DNA of 64,000 nt from Palsa-504 sp963847965 (lineage in GTDB: Bacteria > Actinomycetota > Actinomycetes > Streptosporangiales > Streptosporangiaceae): contig CAWKCG010000012.1 in NCBI GenBank assembly GCA_963847965.1, positions 186,001 to 250,000 of the forward strand, read 5' to 3'. A model generated the notes under the pieces. It was not told the origin of the DNA. It worked only from the letters and a program-made list of their open reading frames with translations, and did no database searches. Made by a program: the position numbers and the translations under genes. This document shows, one piece after another, positions 23,614-32,231 of this stretch. The first letter of the stretch is position 1. Every line of letters begins with the position of its first letter.

Positions 23614-24661
23614 CGGGAGGAATCGCAGAGCGGCCCTTGGTCCGCAGCCTGGTGATCCACTCGGCGCCGGTCGGGATGATGCCGCGCGGCATGAACAGCA
23701 CGACCACCAGGAACAGCACGCCGAGCAGGATCTCGCTGAGGTAGGCGTTGGTGAAGACGGTGTTGAGGTACAACTGGCCCGGCTCGATGATGAGCGCGCC
23801 GAGGACCGGGCCGGACACGGTGCCGAGGCCGCCCAGGAACGCCATCAGGACCACGGACAGGTCGAACAGGGGGTCGAAGCCGGTAGACGGCTCGACCTGG
23901 GCGATGTAGTAGAACCACACGCCGCCCACCAGCGCGGTAATCGCGCCGGACAGGACGAACGCGGTCAGCTTGACCCGCATCGGGTGCACCCCGAGGCCGC
24001 GCGCCCGGTCCTCGTCGTCCCTGATCGCGCGCAGGTGCAGGCCGAACCTGGAGCGCCGGGTCAGCCAGGCCAGCGCCGTCGCGCCTACGGCACAGGCCAG
24101 CGCCGTGTAGTAGAACGGGTTGTTGAACGTCTGCGGGTTCCAGGACAGGAACGGGGCGGCCAGCCCGCTCGACCCGCCGGTGAAGGAGAAGTTGTACGCC
24201 ATCAGCTGGAAGATGAAGAACATCGCGATCGTGATCACGATGAAGGTGTGCCGCCTGACGCGCAGCGCCGCCAGGCCGAACGGCACCGCGATCAGCGCCC
24301 CGACGGCCGCGGCCAGCGGCAGCAGGCCGAATACGCCGTCCCCGCCGATGTGCCAGTCCCGCGCGGCGATGCCGACCGCGTAAGCCCCGCTGCCGAAGAA
24401 CACGGCGTGGCCGAGCGAGATGTAGCCGGAGAATCCCGAGAAGGTATTCCAGGCCGAGGCCACCGCGACGAAGATCATCGCGAACACGCCGTAGTTCGTC
24501 ACCGCGGGGTTGGTAAGGACCAGGGGAAAGGCCACCGCCACCGCGAGCACCGCGGCCACGCCCACAGCCCGCACCGCCCGCCCCCGGGTCAGCGCGCCGA
24601 ACCGCGCCAGAACCTCCGCGTCCGCCCGACGGTCCCGCGATCCGGTGCTGGCCTGGCTCAT
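23507..24661 (-). CDS. livM: Branched-chain amino-acid-type ABC importer, permease LivM
   Basis: 384 residues from ATG 24661 (MSQASTGSRDRRADAEVLAR), overlapping livH's stop by four bases; upstream extension in frame is not membrane-like. About ten hydrophobic segments, with the family core SGYISLGHAVFFGSGAYAVG and LAFLGGLGTVSGPVLGALII. It forms the channel with LivH. The last ~34 residues after KGRSAIPPA are encoded by dispersed repeat copy C and replace the normal C-terminus. Everything else is of ordinary length. Confidence 0.92.
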   Translation of the reverse strand: MSQASTGSRDRRADAEVLARFGALTRGRAVRAVGVAAVLAVAVAFPLVLTNPAVTNYGVFAMIFVAVASAWNTFSGFSGYISLGHAVFFGSGAYAVGIAARDWHIGGDGVFGLLPLAAAVGALIAVPFGLAALRVRRHTFIVITIAMFFIFQLMAYNFSFTGGSSGLAAPFLSWNPQTFNNPFYYTALACAVGATALAWLTRRSRFGLHLRAIRDDEDRARGLGVHPMRVKLTAFVLSGAITALVGGVWFYYIAQVEPSTGFDPLFDLSVVLMAFLGGLGTVSGPVLGALIIEPGQLYLNTVFTNAYLSEILLGVLFLVVVLFMPRGIIPTGAEWITRLRTKGRSAIPPASQRAAAPTGLRSDEGATREGGALKAARRRAGRAQ

Positions 24662-25539
24662 TGCGCCCGCACCGGCGACCGGCCGAAGAATCCGGTCGGG
24701 CGGATCAGCAGGACCAGGACGAGGACGGCGTAGAAGACGGCGGTGGCCCACTGCGGTTGCCAGATGTCCACCAGCGACTCGACGGTCAGCATGAAGACGG
24801 CCGCGACGAGCGCGCCGCCGATACTGCCCAGGCCGCCGAGGATGATGATCGCGAGCAGCCGCGAGATCAGGTCGTATCCGCTGTTGGGGTCGAACCCGCC
24901 GTTGGTCGCCCCGAACATCATCCCCCCGGCCGCGGTCACCGCGACGCCGATGCCGAACGTGATGGCAGCGACACGGTTGGTGTCGATGCCGATCAGCCGA
25001 GCCGCCGTCTCGTCCTGCATCGTCGCGCGCACGCTCCGGCCGAACCCGGTCCGGTAGAGGAGCGCGTAAAGGGCCAGCACCAACAATACCGCCAGCGCGA
25101 AGCCGAACAGGTAGATGTAGGCCAGGTAGAAGCCGAACACGTGGATGCTCGAGGTCACGTACCAGGCGTTCAGTTCCCTGACGTCGGGTCCGTAGATCTC
25201 GTACAGGACCCCCTCGATGATCAACGCGATCGCGTAACTGACCAGCAGGGTCATCGACACGCGCTCCCGGCCGCGCAGCGGTCGGATGAACGCCCACTGG
25301 ATCACGACGCCCAGCACGAACATGGCGGGCACGGTGATCAGCAACCCGATGAACAGGTCGATGTGCAGCCGTGCCGCCAGTCCGTAGCTGAGGTAGGCAC
25401 CGAGGATGACCAGGATGCCCTGCGCGATGTTGATGATGTCCAGCACGCCGAAGATCAGGGTCAGGCCGACCGCCATCAGGGCGTAAACGCCCCCGATCAG
25501 GATCCCGTCGACAATGGCCTCATAGATCTCCCGCGCCAC
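24658..25539 (-). CDS. livH: Branched-chain amino-acid-type ABC importer, permease LivH
   Basis: 293 residues from GTG 25539, ribosome site GGAGG. Opening DGILIGGVYALMAVGLTLIF is the hallmark of LivH; about eight membrane helices follow, with GRSVRATMQDETAARLIGID as the cytoplasmic coupling loop and AIIILGGLGSIGGALVAAVF near the end. It works with LivM. It follows livK by 28 bp and overlaps livM, so all are co-transcribed. Confidence 0.93.
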   Translation of the reverse strand: MAREIYEAIVDGILIGGVYALMAVGLTLIFGVLDIINIAQGILVILGAYLSYGLAARLHIDLFIGLLITVPAMFVLGVVIQWAFIRPLRGRERVSMTLLVSYAIALIIEGVLYEIYGPDVRELNAWYVTSSIHVFGFYLAYIYLFGFALAVLLVLALYALLYRTGFGRSVRATMQDETAARLIGIDTNRVAAITFGIGVAVTAAGGMMFGATNGGFDPNSGYDLISRLLAIIILGGLGSIGGALVAAVFMLTVESLVDIWQPQWATAVFYAVLVLVLLIRPTGFFGRSPVRAQ

Positions 25540-25567
25540 GCGGCCTCCTTCTTGGGCTTACCCGCGC

Positions 25568-26854
25568 CTAGCTGCTCCAGGCCGGCTTGGTCGCGATGAT
25601 CGGCTTCGAGCCTGGCGCGCTGGACGGCAGGACCTGGTTGAAGACGTCGCCCGTCTGCCACTGGAAAACGAACGCGTCGGACGCGCCGTTCTCGCCGAGC
25701 GAGTCGAACTTCACCGGCCCCTGGACGCTGCTGAGCGTCACGCCGCTGTGCAGGTAGGCGATGATCTTGGCGTTGTCGGTGCCGCCGGTCGCCACGATCG
25801 CCTGCGCCATCACCTGGCCGACCGAGTAGGACTCGGCGACGTCAGCGCTGACGCCCGACGGGGTGCCGCCGTACTTGGCGACGTACTCGTTGATCAGCGT
25901 CTGGCTGGCCGCGTTGGAGAAGCCGGGGTACCAGCCGTTGGGCACCATCATCCCGATGGCGTTGCCCTTCCCGACCACCGACAAGAACGCGGCACCCTGG
26001 TCGGGACCCGCGGCCGCGATGAACAGCTTCGGGGTGTAGTGCTGCTGCTCGAATGCCTGCATGAAGGCGGCGACGGTCGGCACGTCGGTGGAGCCGAGGA
26101 CCACGATCTGTGCGCCGCTGGCGGCCACCTGGTCGGCCGGCGCCTTATAGTCCGCGACCTCCTCGGGGAAGATCTTCGAGTACACCGTCTTCACCCCGAG
26201 CGCCGACAGCATCTGCTGCGCCAGCTGGACCGGCGGGTCGGCGAACGGGTCGTCGGCCATCGGGTAGGCCGCGGTCTTGGGCCGCTGGCTGGCCGGCAGC
26301 GACGCGATGTAGTTGACGAACGGGACCATCTCGTCCCTGATCGGCAGGCTGACGTCGAAGATGTTGTGATCGGCCAGGTTGGGCGGGCTGTTGAAGACGG
26401 TCGGCGCGCCGCCTGCGCCCTCGACGAACGCGTAGCCGTACCTGGCCACCACGGCATCCGCCGGCGTGGTCAGCAGCGACGAGAAGGGCCCGAACGTCAG
26501 GTCCACGTGGTCGGAGGAGATCAGGGTCCGGTAGTTGGTGACCACCTGGGCGGGCGAGCTGTTGTCGTTGAGGATCTTCAGCACGACCTTCCGGCCGAGG
26601 ATGCCGCCCTTGGCGTTCACGTCGTTGGCCCAGAGCTCGTACCCGTGCTCGTAGTTGATGCCGTCCGTGGAGAAGTCGCCGGTCAGGGACAGCGAGGCGC
26701 CGATGACAATCGGCGCCTTGGTGGTCGTGGTCGTGGTGGAACTGCTACTGCTGCTGCTCGAGCTGCTGCAAGACGCCAGCATGCCGGTCGCTAGCACTGC
26801 TGCCGCGCTCGCGGCGATGGCTTTCCTGGAGAGCCAGGGGATCTTGCGTCCCAC
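25568..26854 (-). CDS. livK: ABC importer substrate-binding lipoprotein (LivK-type)
   Basis: 428 residues from GTG 26854, with GGAGGA upstream. Signal peptide and lipobox LASC followed by a run of ten Ser and six Thr as a flexible tether. The mature protein begins IVIGASLSLTGDFSTDGINY, the type I periplasmic-binding fold of LivJ/LivK (Peripla_BP_6). It delivers an amino acid or related acid to LivHMGF. A hydroxyisobutyrate-dehydrogenase-like gene lies just upstream, which may hint at a branched acid as substrate. The ligand is not readable from sequence. Confidence 0.9.
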   Translation of the reverse strand: MGRKIPWLSRKAIAASAAAVLATGMLASCSSSSSSSSSSTTTTTTKAPIVIGASLSLTGDFSTDGINYEHGYELWANDVNAKGGILGRKVVLKILNDNSSPAQVVTNYRTLISSDHVDLTFGPFSSLLTTPADAVVARYGYAFVEGAGGAPTVFNSPPNLADHNIFDVSLPIRDEMVPFVNYIASLPASQRPKTAAYPMADDPFADPPVQLAQQMLSALGVKTVYSKIFPEEVADYKAPADQVAASGAQIVVLGSTDVPTVAAFMQAFEQQHYTPKLFIAAAGPDQGAAFLSVVGKGNAIGMMVPNGWYPGFSNAASQTLINEYVAKYGGTPSGVSADVAESYSVGQVMAQAIVATGGTDNAKIIAYLHSGVTLSSVQGPVKFDSLGENGASDAFVFQWQTGDVFNQVLPSSAPGSKPIIATKPAWSS

Positions 26855-26885
26855 GCCTGGTTCCTCCTTCGTCAGTTTGTTTAGG

Positions 26886-27863
26886 TCATTCGGGTGTGCG
26901 CATGGAAGTGGATGTGGTTTCGCTGGTGCCGAGGCCGTCGGGTACGTCCGCGTGCTCGCTGACGAGCGGCAGCCCCGCCGAGTCCGCCTGCTGCTGCAGG
27001 AGCGCCGCGAAGTCTGCCTCGCCGTACCCGCGTCCCACCAGGCTCTGGATGAGCTGGTAGACGGCCGATGCCACGGGCATGGGCACCTCGTGTTCCCGCG
27101 CTGCGGCCAGGCCCAGGTCGAAGTCCTTGCGCAGCAGCGAGGCCGTGAACGTAGGCTCGAAGTCCACGTTCACGTAGGCGGGCGTCTTGTAGCCGGTGAA
27201 TAGGGAACCCATCACGCTGTTGTTGAGGCAGGCGAGGAACGCTTGCCTGCTGATTCCGCTTTTTTCCGCAAGAATGGTCACCTCGGCTAGCGACTGGGCC
27301 ACTACGCCGAGAAATAGATTGTGGCAAAGCTTCACCGTCCTGGCCACCTCGCCCTCGCCGACGTACGTCACGCCGCGGCCGAGCATGGTCAGGTACGGCT
27401 CCGCCATGTCAAACGCTTCCCTGGGCCCTGATACGGCGGCCGTCATCTTCCCGGCCCGGACCACTTTGGGATTTCCCATCACGGGCGCGGCCAGGAACGC
27501 CGTACCACGCCCGGCGGCCTCGGCCCGCACGCGGGCCGAGGCCTCAGGTGACACCGTGGAGCAATCGACGAGCACCCTCGGCACCGCTCCGTCTGGTCCT
27601 GACATCACCCCGGCGGAACCGAGCGCCGCGGCGATCAGGTCATCCGACGACCCGACGGTGATGAACACGATGTCCCGGGTGCCGAGTTCCGCCGCGGATG
27701 CGGCGGGCTTGGCGCCGAGCCGCACGAGCGGCTCCGCCTTGGCTGGCGAGCGGTTATAGACGGCGAGGTCGCAGCCGGCCTCCAGTAGTCTGCGCGCCAT
27801 CTCGACGCCCATGCGCCCGGTGCCCAGCCAGCCGAGCCGGCGCGCATCCTCATGTCCGACCAT
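26886..27863 (-). CDS. NAD(P)-dependent 3-hydroxyisobutyrate dehydrogenase-family oxidoreductase
   Basis: 325 residues. Rossmann start LGWLGTGRMGVEMARRLLEA, NRSPAKAEPL, the substrate loop VDCSTVSPEASARVRAEA and the catalytic Lys in TVKLCHNLFLGVVAQSLAEV. The C-terminal helical domain has LRKDFDLGLAAAREHEVPMP. This beta-hydroxyacid family oxidises hydroxyisobutyrate, tartronate semialdehyde or similar. It leads the operon, 31 bp before livK, so the importer probably brings its substrate or a precursor. The C-terminal tail SETTSTSMRTPE is an extension. Confidence 0.9.
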   Translation of the reverse strand: MVGHEDARRLGWLGTGRMGVEMARRLLEAGCDLAVYNRSPAKAEPLVRLGAKPAASAAELGTRDIVFITVGSSDDLIAAALGSAGVMSGPDGAVPRVLVDCSTVSPEASARVRAEAAGRGTAFLAAPVMGNPKVVRAGKMTAAVSGPREAFDMAEPYLTMLGRGVTYVGEGEVARTVKLCHNLFLGVVAQSLAEVTILAEKSGISRQAFLACLNNSVMGSLFTGYKTPAYVNVDFEPTFTASLLRKDFDLGLAAAREHEVPMPVASAVYQLIQSLVGRGYGEADFAALLQQQADSAGLPLVSEHADVPDGLGTSETTSTSMRTPE

Positions 27864-28100
27864 GGCGCCCGTCCCTTCCGCCTCTGGTCACAATCGTTTG
27901 CACATGAGACTGGCCTCGCTCGCCGTCTTTTGTCAATGCCGGATGTCCAACCTGTTACCAAAGCCGTACCAAAATGGTTTCCCTGTCGAAATATGGCAGT
28001 TCACAGGCGTAGCGAGGGGATGAATCGCGGCCGCGATGACCCTGAGCAATCGATTGCAGTCCCTTGTTGTCCCGAGAACCCGCCTTCCTCGCCCGGGCGG

Positions 28101-28249
28101 GTCATCTCCAGGAGAACGCGCTCTCCTCGCCGGAGCGGGTCATCTCCAGGAGAACGTGCCTTCGCTGGCCAGGCGAGTCATCTTGGAGAACTTGCTCTCC
28201 TCGCCGGGGCGCGGGTCATCTCCAGGAGAACGCGCTCTCCTCGCCGGAG
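28101..28249. repeat. Four tandem 38-bp hairpin units downstream of lacI
   Basis: Units at 28101-28138, 28139-28176, 28177-28214 and 28215-28249 start GTCATCTCCAGGAGAACGCG and end CTCTCCTCGCCGGAGCGG with up to about ten changes; a degenerate half unit precedes them (28071-28100). Each contains GGAGA..TCTCC complementarity, so the transcript makes a row of hairpins. They begin immediately after the stop codon of the LacI gene and separate it from the liv operon. There are no spacers, so this is not a CRISPR. The rest of 27864-28100 shows only an AT-richer promoter-like stretch near 27930-27990. Confidence 0.85.
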
Positions 28250-28250
28250 G

Positions 28251-29369
28251 TCACCTTCCGCGGGCCCGGCGAGCCGCGGCGCGGTCCAGCGGCACCGGCG
28301 GGTTGCCGGATCCGGCGACCGCATCCTGGCCGGCCTGCGAGGTCAGCCCGGATGGCGCGGCCGTGGATCCGCGGACCACGAGCTCCGGCGCGAGGTACAT
28401 GATCTTCACGGGCCCGTCGCCCTCGCCGATCCGCTCGAGCAGCAGCTGCGCCGCCTCGGTCCCCAGCTGGTAGTGCGGGAAGCGCACCGTGGCGAGCGGC
28501 GGCTTGAGCCTGTCGATGAACGGCATGTCGTTGAAGCCGATCACGGAAACGTCGTCGGGGCATTGCAGGCCAGCTTCGTCGAGCGCGGTGTAGCACCCGA
28601 CGGCCAGCATGTCATTGGCCGCCGCCACCGCCGTGAAGCCGCCCGGCCTGGCCAGGAGCTCGCCGCAGCAGCGCGCGCCCTCCTCGACCGTGTACCGGTC
28701 GGCGTAGGCGATCAGGTCCTCGTGGACCTCGAGACCGTGGGCGGCCAGGCCGTCCCTGAAGCCGCGCAGCCGGCTGACGCCGGTGGACGCCTCTTGCGGG
28801 CCCGCGATGTGCGCGATGCGGGTATGGCCGAGCCTGGCCAGGTGGGAGACCGCCATCCGGGCGCCCTGCTCGTTGTCGACGGAGACCGAGGGAAAGCTGT
28901 AGTCCTGCGACAGCCGGTTCATCAGGACGACGGGCAGGTCCGCGGCCGCCGCCTCGGCGAGGAGCTGGTCGTGCAGGGTGGCGGTCGCGAGCACGAAACC
29001 GTCGACGTGACGCGCCCGCATCTGCTCGAAGATGATGCGTTCCCGGTTCGCGTCGGCGTCGGTGTTGCCGATCAGGGCCACGTACCCGGCCGCGGCGAGC
29101 TTGTCCTCCAGGCCGCGCACGATCGGCGGGAACAACGGGTTGTTCAGGTCGGGAATCAGCACCCCGACGGTGTGCGAGCGGCGGGTCCGCAGGCTGCGGG
29201 CGACCGGGTTCGGCCGGTAGCCCAGCCTGGCCGCGGCGGCGGTGACCCGGCGCGCGGTGTCCTCACTGACCAGGATGCGGGTCTCCGGATTGAGCGCGCG
29301 CGAAGCGGTCGCCGGGTGGACGCGCGCCGCGGCCGCCACATCCCGCAGGGTGGCCGGCCGGTCAGGCAT
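28251..29369 (-). CDS. LacI-family transcriptional regulator
   Basis: 372 residues. The N-terminal HTH and hinge are TLRDVAAAARVHPATASRAL and TAAAARLGYRPNPVARSLRT. The ligand domain opens HTVGVLIPDLNNPLFPPIVR, followed by RMAVSHLARLGHTRIAHIAG and DDVSVIGFNDMPFIDRLKPP. The C-terminus (GSGNPPVPLDRAAARRARGR) is an extension. It is upstream of, and codirectional with, the HIBADH-liv operon and divergent from a gene fragment. Its operator is probably in 29385-29453. The effector is unknown, commonly a sugar. Confidence 0.92.
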   Translation of the reverse strand: MPDRPATLRDVAAAARVHPATASRALNPETRILVSEDTARRVTAAAARLGYRPNPVARSLRTRRSHTVGVLIPDLNNPLFPPIVRGLEDKLAAAGYVALIGNTDADANRERIIFEQMRARHVDGFVLATATLHDQLLAEAAAADLPVVLMNRLSQDYSFPSVSVDNEQGARMAVSHLARLGHTRIAHIAGPQEASTGVSRLRGFRDGLAAHGLEVHEDLIAYADRYTVEEGARCCGELLARPGGFTAVAAANDMLAVGCYTALDEAGLQCPDDVSVIGFNDMPFIDRLKPPLATVRFPHYQLGTEAAQLLLERIGEGDGPVKIMYLAPELVVRGSTAAPSGLTSQAGQDAVAGSGNPPVPLDRAAARRARGR

Positions 29370-29384
29370 GGCTCATCTCGCTCC

Positions 29385-29453
29385 CCAGCACACGTTTGCC
29401 AGCACAGGGTAGATGGACTAACACTATCCCGCGACCAGCACAAATGCACTGGT
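29385..29453. promoter_or_regulatory. lacI upstream region with three CCAGCACA boxes and a 20-bp palindrome
   Basis: CCAGCACA occurs at 29385-29392, 29399-29406 and 29435-29442. The last lies inside ACCAGCACAAATGCACTGGT (29434-29453), a partial palindrome of the kind bound by LacI proteins. It also lies upstream of the truncated + strand frame at 29466, so the original target could have been that gene. Confidence 0.55.
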
Positions 29454-29465
29454 CATAATTACTAT

Positions 29466-29640
29466 GTGATAGACGAGCTGATCGCCAGGATGACCGCCAT
29501 GCTCGAGTTGCTCCGGGCCGAAGGCGACCAGCGGCAGTACTTCCTCGGGACGTACCTGCGCACCACGATTGCAGTGGCGCAGGCGCTCAAGCGCGGCAGC
29601 TTCGCCGACGCCGAGTGGGTGGAGCGCTGGGACCGCACTA
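29466..29640 (+). pseudogene. 5' fragment of an unidentified gene
   Basis: From GTG 29466 the frame reads VIDELIARMTAMLELLRAEG, DQRQYFLGTYLRTTIAVAQA and FADAEWVERWD. This is protein-like (amphipathic helices, 'YLRTT', 'ERWD') and in good codon usage, then degrades into TTARPPATDRV with no further similarity; the frame stays open by chance to 29753. It seems to be the first ~58 codons of a deleted gene that was divergent from lacI. I do not recognise the family. Confidence 0.5.
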
Positions 29641-29730
29641 TGACCACCGCCAGACCGCCGGCCACCGACCGCGTGAGGGGTGCAATGCCGCTCTATGCGG
29701 CAGTTGCGCGAACTGTTACACTCCCCGTTT

Positions 29731-30780
29731 ATGTGGGGGGTTACGTTCTCTGATCTGATATACCGTTATCGGCAATTCCTTATTGCCATAGTGGGAGCTG
29801 GAGTGGTATTCGCCATGGCGCTGGCCATGACAGGACTCGCCGCCGGATTCAGCGCAGAGATTAACTGGACGATAGGCGGAATTGGCGCCGATAGCTGGGT
29901 ACTGAGTGGCAATGCCCACGGGCTCATCTCCAATGGGCAGCTCTTTCCCCAGGCCGATGTGACAGTCATCTCTCGGTCTCCCGGAGTGACCAGGGCGGCC
30001 GGGCTGGCCGTGTTGCCCACGCAGGTCGCGCGCATAAACGGTCATAGCAAGACGGTTCTGGTCTTCGGCGTGGAACTGGGGAATATAGGGGATCCCGCGG
30101 TGACATCCGGCCAGGCGCTGTCGGGACCGGGCCAGGTAGTGGCCGACACCCGGACTGGTGCGGCCGTCGGCAGTCAGATCACCATGGGTTCGATGTCGTT
30201 CCGCGTGGTCGGCCAGGTGGTAAACCGCACGATGCTGGCCGGCAGTCCGATCGTGTTCATGCCCCTGCGTGACGCCCAGGCTCTCGTCCTCGGGGGCAGG
30301 CCACTCATCACGGCGGTGCTGACCCGCGGCGTCCCGTCCCAGGTGCCAGCCGGACTCGCCGTGCTGACCAGCTCCGAAGTCGAGCACGACAACCTGACGC
30401 CGCTGGCCGGGGCAGTCGCATCGATCAACAGCTTCAAGTTCCTCTTGTGGGCGGTGGCCGCCATCATCATCGCCGCCCTGCTCTACGTGTCGGCTCTCCA
30501 GCGGGTACGGGACTTCGCCGTGCTCAAGGCGCTGGGGTCCTCTTCCCTGCTGCTCTTCGAGAGCCTGGCCATTCAGGCCGTTGTGGTGACCCTGCTCGCC
30601 GCCGTCCTAGCGGCGATCGTGGCCAACTTCCTGGGCGTCTTCTTCTCCCAGCCTGTCGTCATTCCAGCTAGCGCCTTCGCCACGCTGCCGGTGATCGCCA
30701 TCGTGGTGGGGCTGCTGTCGAGTCTGGTCGCCGTGCGCCGCGCCACCTCTGCCGATCCAGCCGCGGCGTTCGGGGGGTGA
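29731..30780 (+). CDS. ABC transporter permease, FtsX/MacB-like
   Basis: 349 residues from ATG 29731. There is no Shine-Dalgarno; a TACACT box at 29717-29722 places transcription initiation at or just before the ATG, so a leaderless mRNA is likely. Membrane helix 1 (FLIAIVGAGVVFAMALAM), a ~200-residue extracytoplasmic domain, then three helices with LYVSALQRVRDFAVLKALGS, the hallmark of the FtsX domain. It forms an efflux or lipoprotein-type transporter with the ATPase encoded next. The substrate is unknown. Codon use in the first 300 bases is more AT-rich than later. Confidence 0.85.
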   Translation: MWGVTFSDLIYRYRQFLIAIVGAGVVFAMALAMTGLAAGFSAEINWTIGGIGADSWVLSGNAHGLISNGQLFPQADVTVISRSPGVTRAAGLAVLPTQVARINGHSKTVLVFGVELGNIGDPAVTSGQALSGPGQVVADTRTGAAVGSQITMGSMSFRVVGQVVNRTMLAGSPIVFMPLRDAQALVLGGRPLITAVLTRGVPSQVPAGLAVLTSSEVEHDNLTPLAGAVASINSFKFLLWAVAAIIIAALLYVSALQRVRDFAVLKALGSSSLLLFESLAIQAVVVTLLAAVLAAIVANFLGVFFSQPVVIPASAFATLPVIAIVVGLLSSLVAVRRATSADPAAAFGG

Positions 30781-30789
30781 CTCACGCAC

Positions 30790-31800
30790 GTGTCCCTGTC
30801 CGTCAAGACCCTCACGGTGGAGTTCAGCGGCGCCGGTTACAAGATCCGGCCGCTCAACGGGTTCTCGTTCGACTGCGACGACGGCCAGCTCGTGGTGCTG
30901 CTCGGGCCGTCCGGCTGCGGCAAGACGACGCTGCTGTCGTGCCTCGCCGGCCTGCTCAAGCCGACCTCCGGCTCCATCTGGTTCAACGAGACGGAGGTCA
31001 CCGCGCTGCGCGGACCCGCCCTGTCGGCCTACCGCCGGCACACCGTGGGCGTGGTGTTCCAGGCCTTCAACCTCATCCCCAGCCTGAACGCGCTGTCCAA
31101 CGTCATGGTCCCGCTGCGGTTGTCGGGGGTCCGGCGAAGCGTCGCACGCGAGAAGGCCACAGGCCTGCTGGCGCAGGTCGGGCTCGACGAGCGGGCCAAT
31201 CACCGGCCCGACCAGCTGTCCGGCGGGCAGCAGCAGCGGGTGGCCATCGCCCGCGCCCTCGTGTACGACCCGCCGCTGATCCTGGCCGACGAGCCCACCG
31301 CGCACCTCGACTTCATCCAGGTGGAGGGAATCCTGCGGCTGCTGCGGACGCTCGCCTCTCCCGGGCGGACTGTCGTGGTCGCCACGCACGACCAGCGCAT
31401 CACGCAGCTCGCCGACAAGATCGTCGAACTCGTCCCGATCCTGCCCATCGCCGAGCTGGAACCCCGGGAGGTCACGCTCGAGGCAGGGCGGTACCTCTTC
31501 CGGCAGGGAGACCCCAGCGACCTGGTCTACCTGGTCGAGTCGGGTGAGATCGAGATCCTCCGCGACCTGGCCGACGGCAGCGAGGACCGCCTGACGGTGA
31601 TCGGCCCGGGCGGCTACTTCGGTGAGCTCGGGCCGATGCTGAACCTGCCCCGCAGCGCCTCGGCGCGGGCCCTCACTCCGGCCGTCCTGACCGGGTGCTC
31701 GGTCCAGCAGTTCCGCAAGCTGGCCGGCCAACGGCGGTCCCTCGAATCGCCGACCGCGAACCAGGTGGCCGCTGACGGGTCGTCAGATCACCCGGAATGA
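30790..31800 (+). CDS. ABC transporter ATPase fused to a cyclic-nucleotide-binding domain
   Basis: 336 residues from GTG 30790. Residues ~1-220 are a LolD/MacB-type ATPase: Walker A GPSGCGKTT, FQAFNLIPSLNALSNV, signature LSGGQQQRVAIARAL, Walker B LILADEPTAHLD. Residues ~225-320 are a cNMP-binding jelly roll: EAGRYLFRQGDPSDLVYLVE, SGEIEILRDLADGSEDRLTV, GPGGYFGELGPMLNLPRSAS. The phosphate-binding cassette GELGPMLNLPRSA keeps the key Glu and Arg. Transport would thus be gated or localised by a nucleotide signal. It is ten bases downstream of the permease gene. Confidence 0.9.
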   Translation: MSLSVKTLTVEFSGAGYKIRPLNGFSFDCDDGQLVVLLGPSGCGKTTLLSCLAGLLKPTSGSIWFNETEVTALRGPALSAYRRHTVGVVFQAFNLIPSLNALSNVMVPLRLSGVRRSVAREKATGLLAQVGLDERANHRPDQLSGGQQQRVAIARALVYDPPLILADEPTAHLDFIQVEGILRLLRTLASPGRTVVVATHDQRITQLADKIVELVPILPIAELEPREVTLEAGRYLFRQGDPSDLVYLVESGEIEILRDLADGSEDRLTVIGPGGYFGELGPMLNLPRSASARALTPAVLTGCSVQQFRKLAGQRRSLESPTANQVAADGSSDHPE

Positions 31801-31910
31801 CATGCTGACCAGGGTCAGCCCGGTCACGGTGACGCAGATGCCTAGTACCTGCAGCGCGCCGAGCCGGTCCCAGCGCCGTAGCGGCGTCCACCGACACGAA
31901 GGGATCATCG

Positions 31911-32129
31911 ATGGCAGACCACATCTACTCAATCAGCGAGATCGTCGGCACTTCCTCCGAGAGCATCGACGACGCCATCAGGGGAGCCGTCGTCCGCGCC
32001 TCGAAGACCTTGCACAACCTCGACTGGTTCGAGGTCGCCGGGATACGGGGCCGCATCGAGGACGACGAGGCCTGCCACTTCCAGGTCACCTTGAAGGTCG
32101 GCTTCCGCCTCGACGACCGGCCGGCCTGA
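31911..32129 (+). CDS. Dodecin family flavin-binding protein
   Basis: 72 residues, normal for dodecin: IYSISEIVGTSSESIDDAIR, then GAVVRASKTLHNLDWFEVAG and IRGRIEDDEACHFQVTLKVG. The aromatic Trp in NLDWFEV sandwiches the flavin; twelve copies form a hollow sphere storing FMN or CoA. It has its own ribosome site (AAGGGATC) and follows the ABC pair by 110 bp on the same strand. Confidence 0.93.
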   Translation: MADHIYSISEIVGTSSESIDDAIRGAVVRASKTLHNLDWFEVAGIRGRIEDDEACHFQVTLKVGFRLDDRPA

Positions 32130-32200
32130 CCTGGCTCAGATCCTGACGGAACCGTCCGGCGGCTCCGACCCTCCCGGCGCGGCTCTAGCCTCAGGCTAAA

Positions 32201-32231
32201 CCGGCTACCCGGCCCTCGGCCGGGTAGCCGG
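32201..32231. terminator. Bidirectional hairpin between dodecin and thiD
   Basis: CCGGCTACCCGGCC, loop CTC, GGCCGGGTAGCCGG: a perfect 14-bp stem. It contains the thiD stop codon and neighbouring codons, so it serves the convergent genes from both sides. There is no U-run, as usual in actinobacteria. Confidence 0.8.

Noticed and set aside
28071..28249. Possible CRISPR array
   Set aside because: Units follow each other directly with no unique spacers and no cas genes are near; a tandem hairpin repeat fits better.
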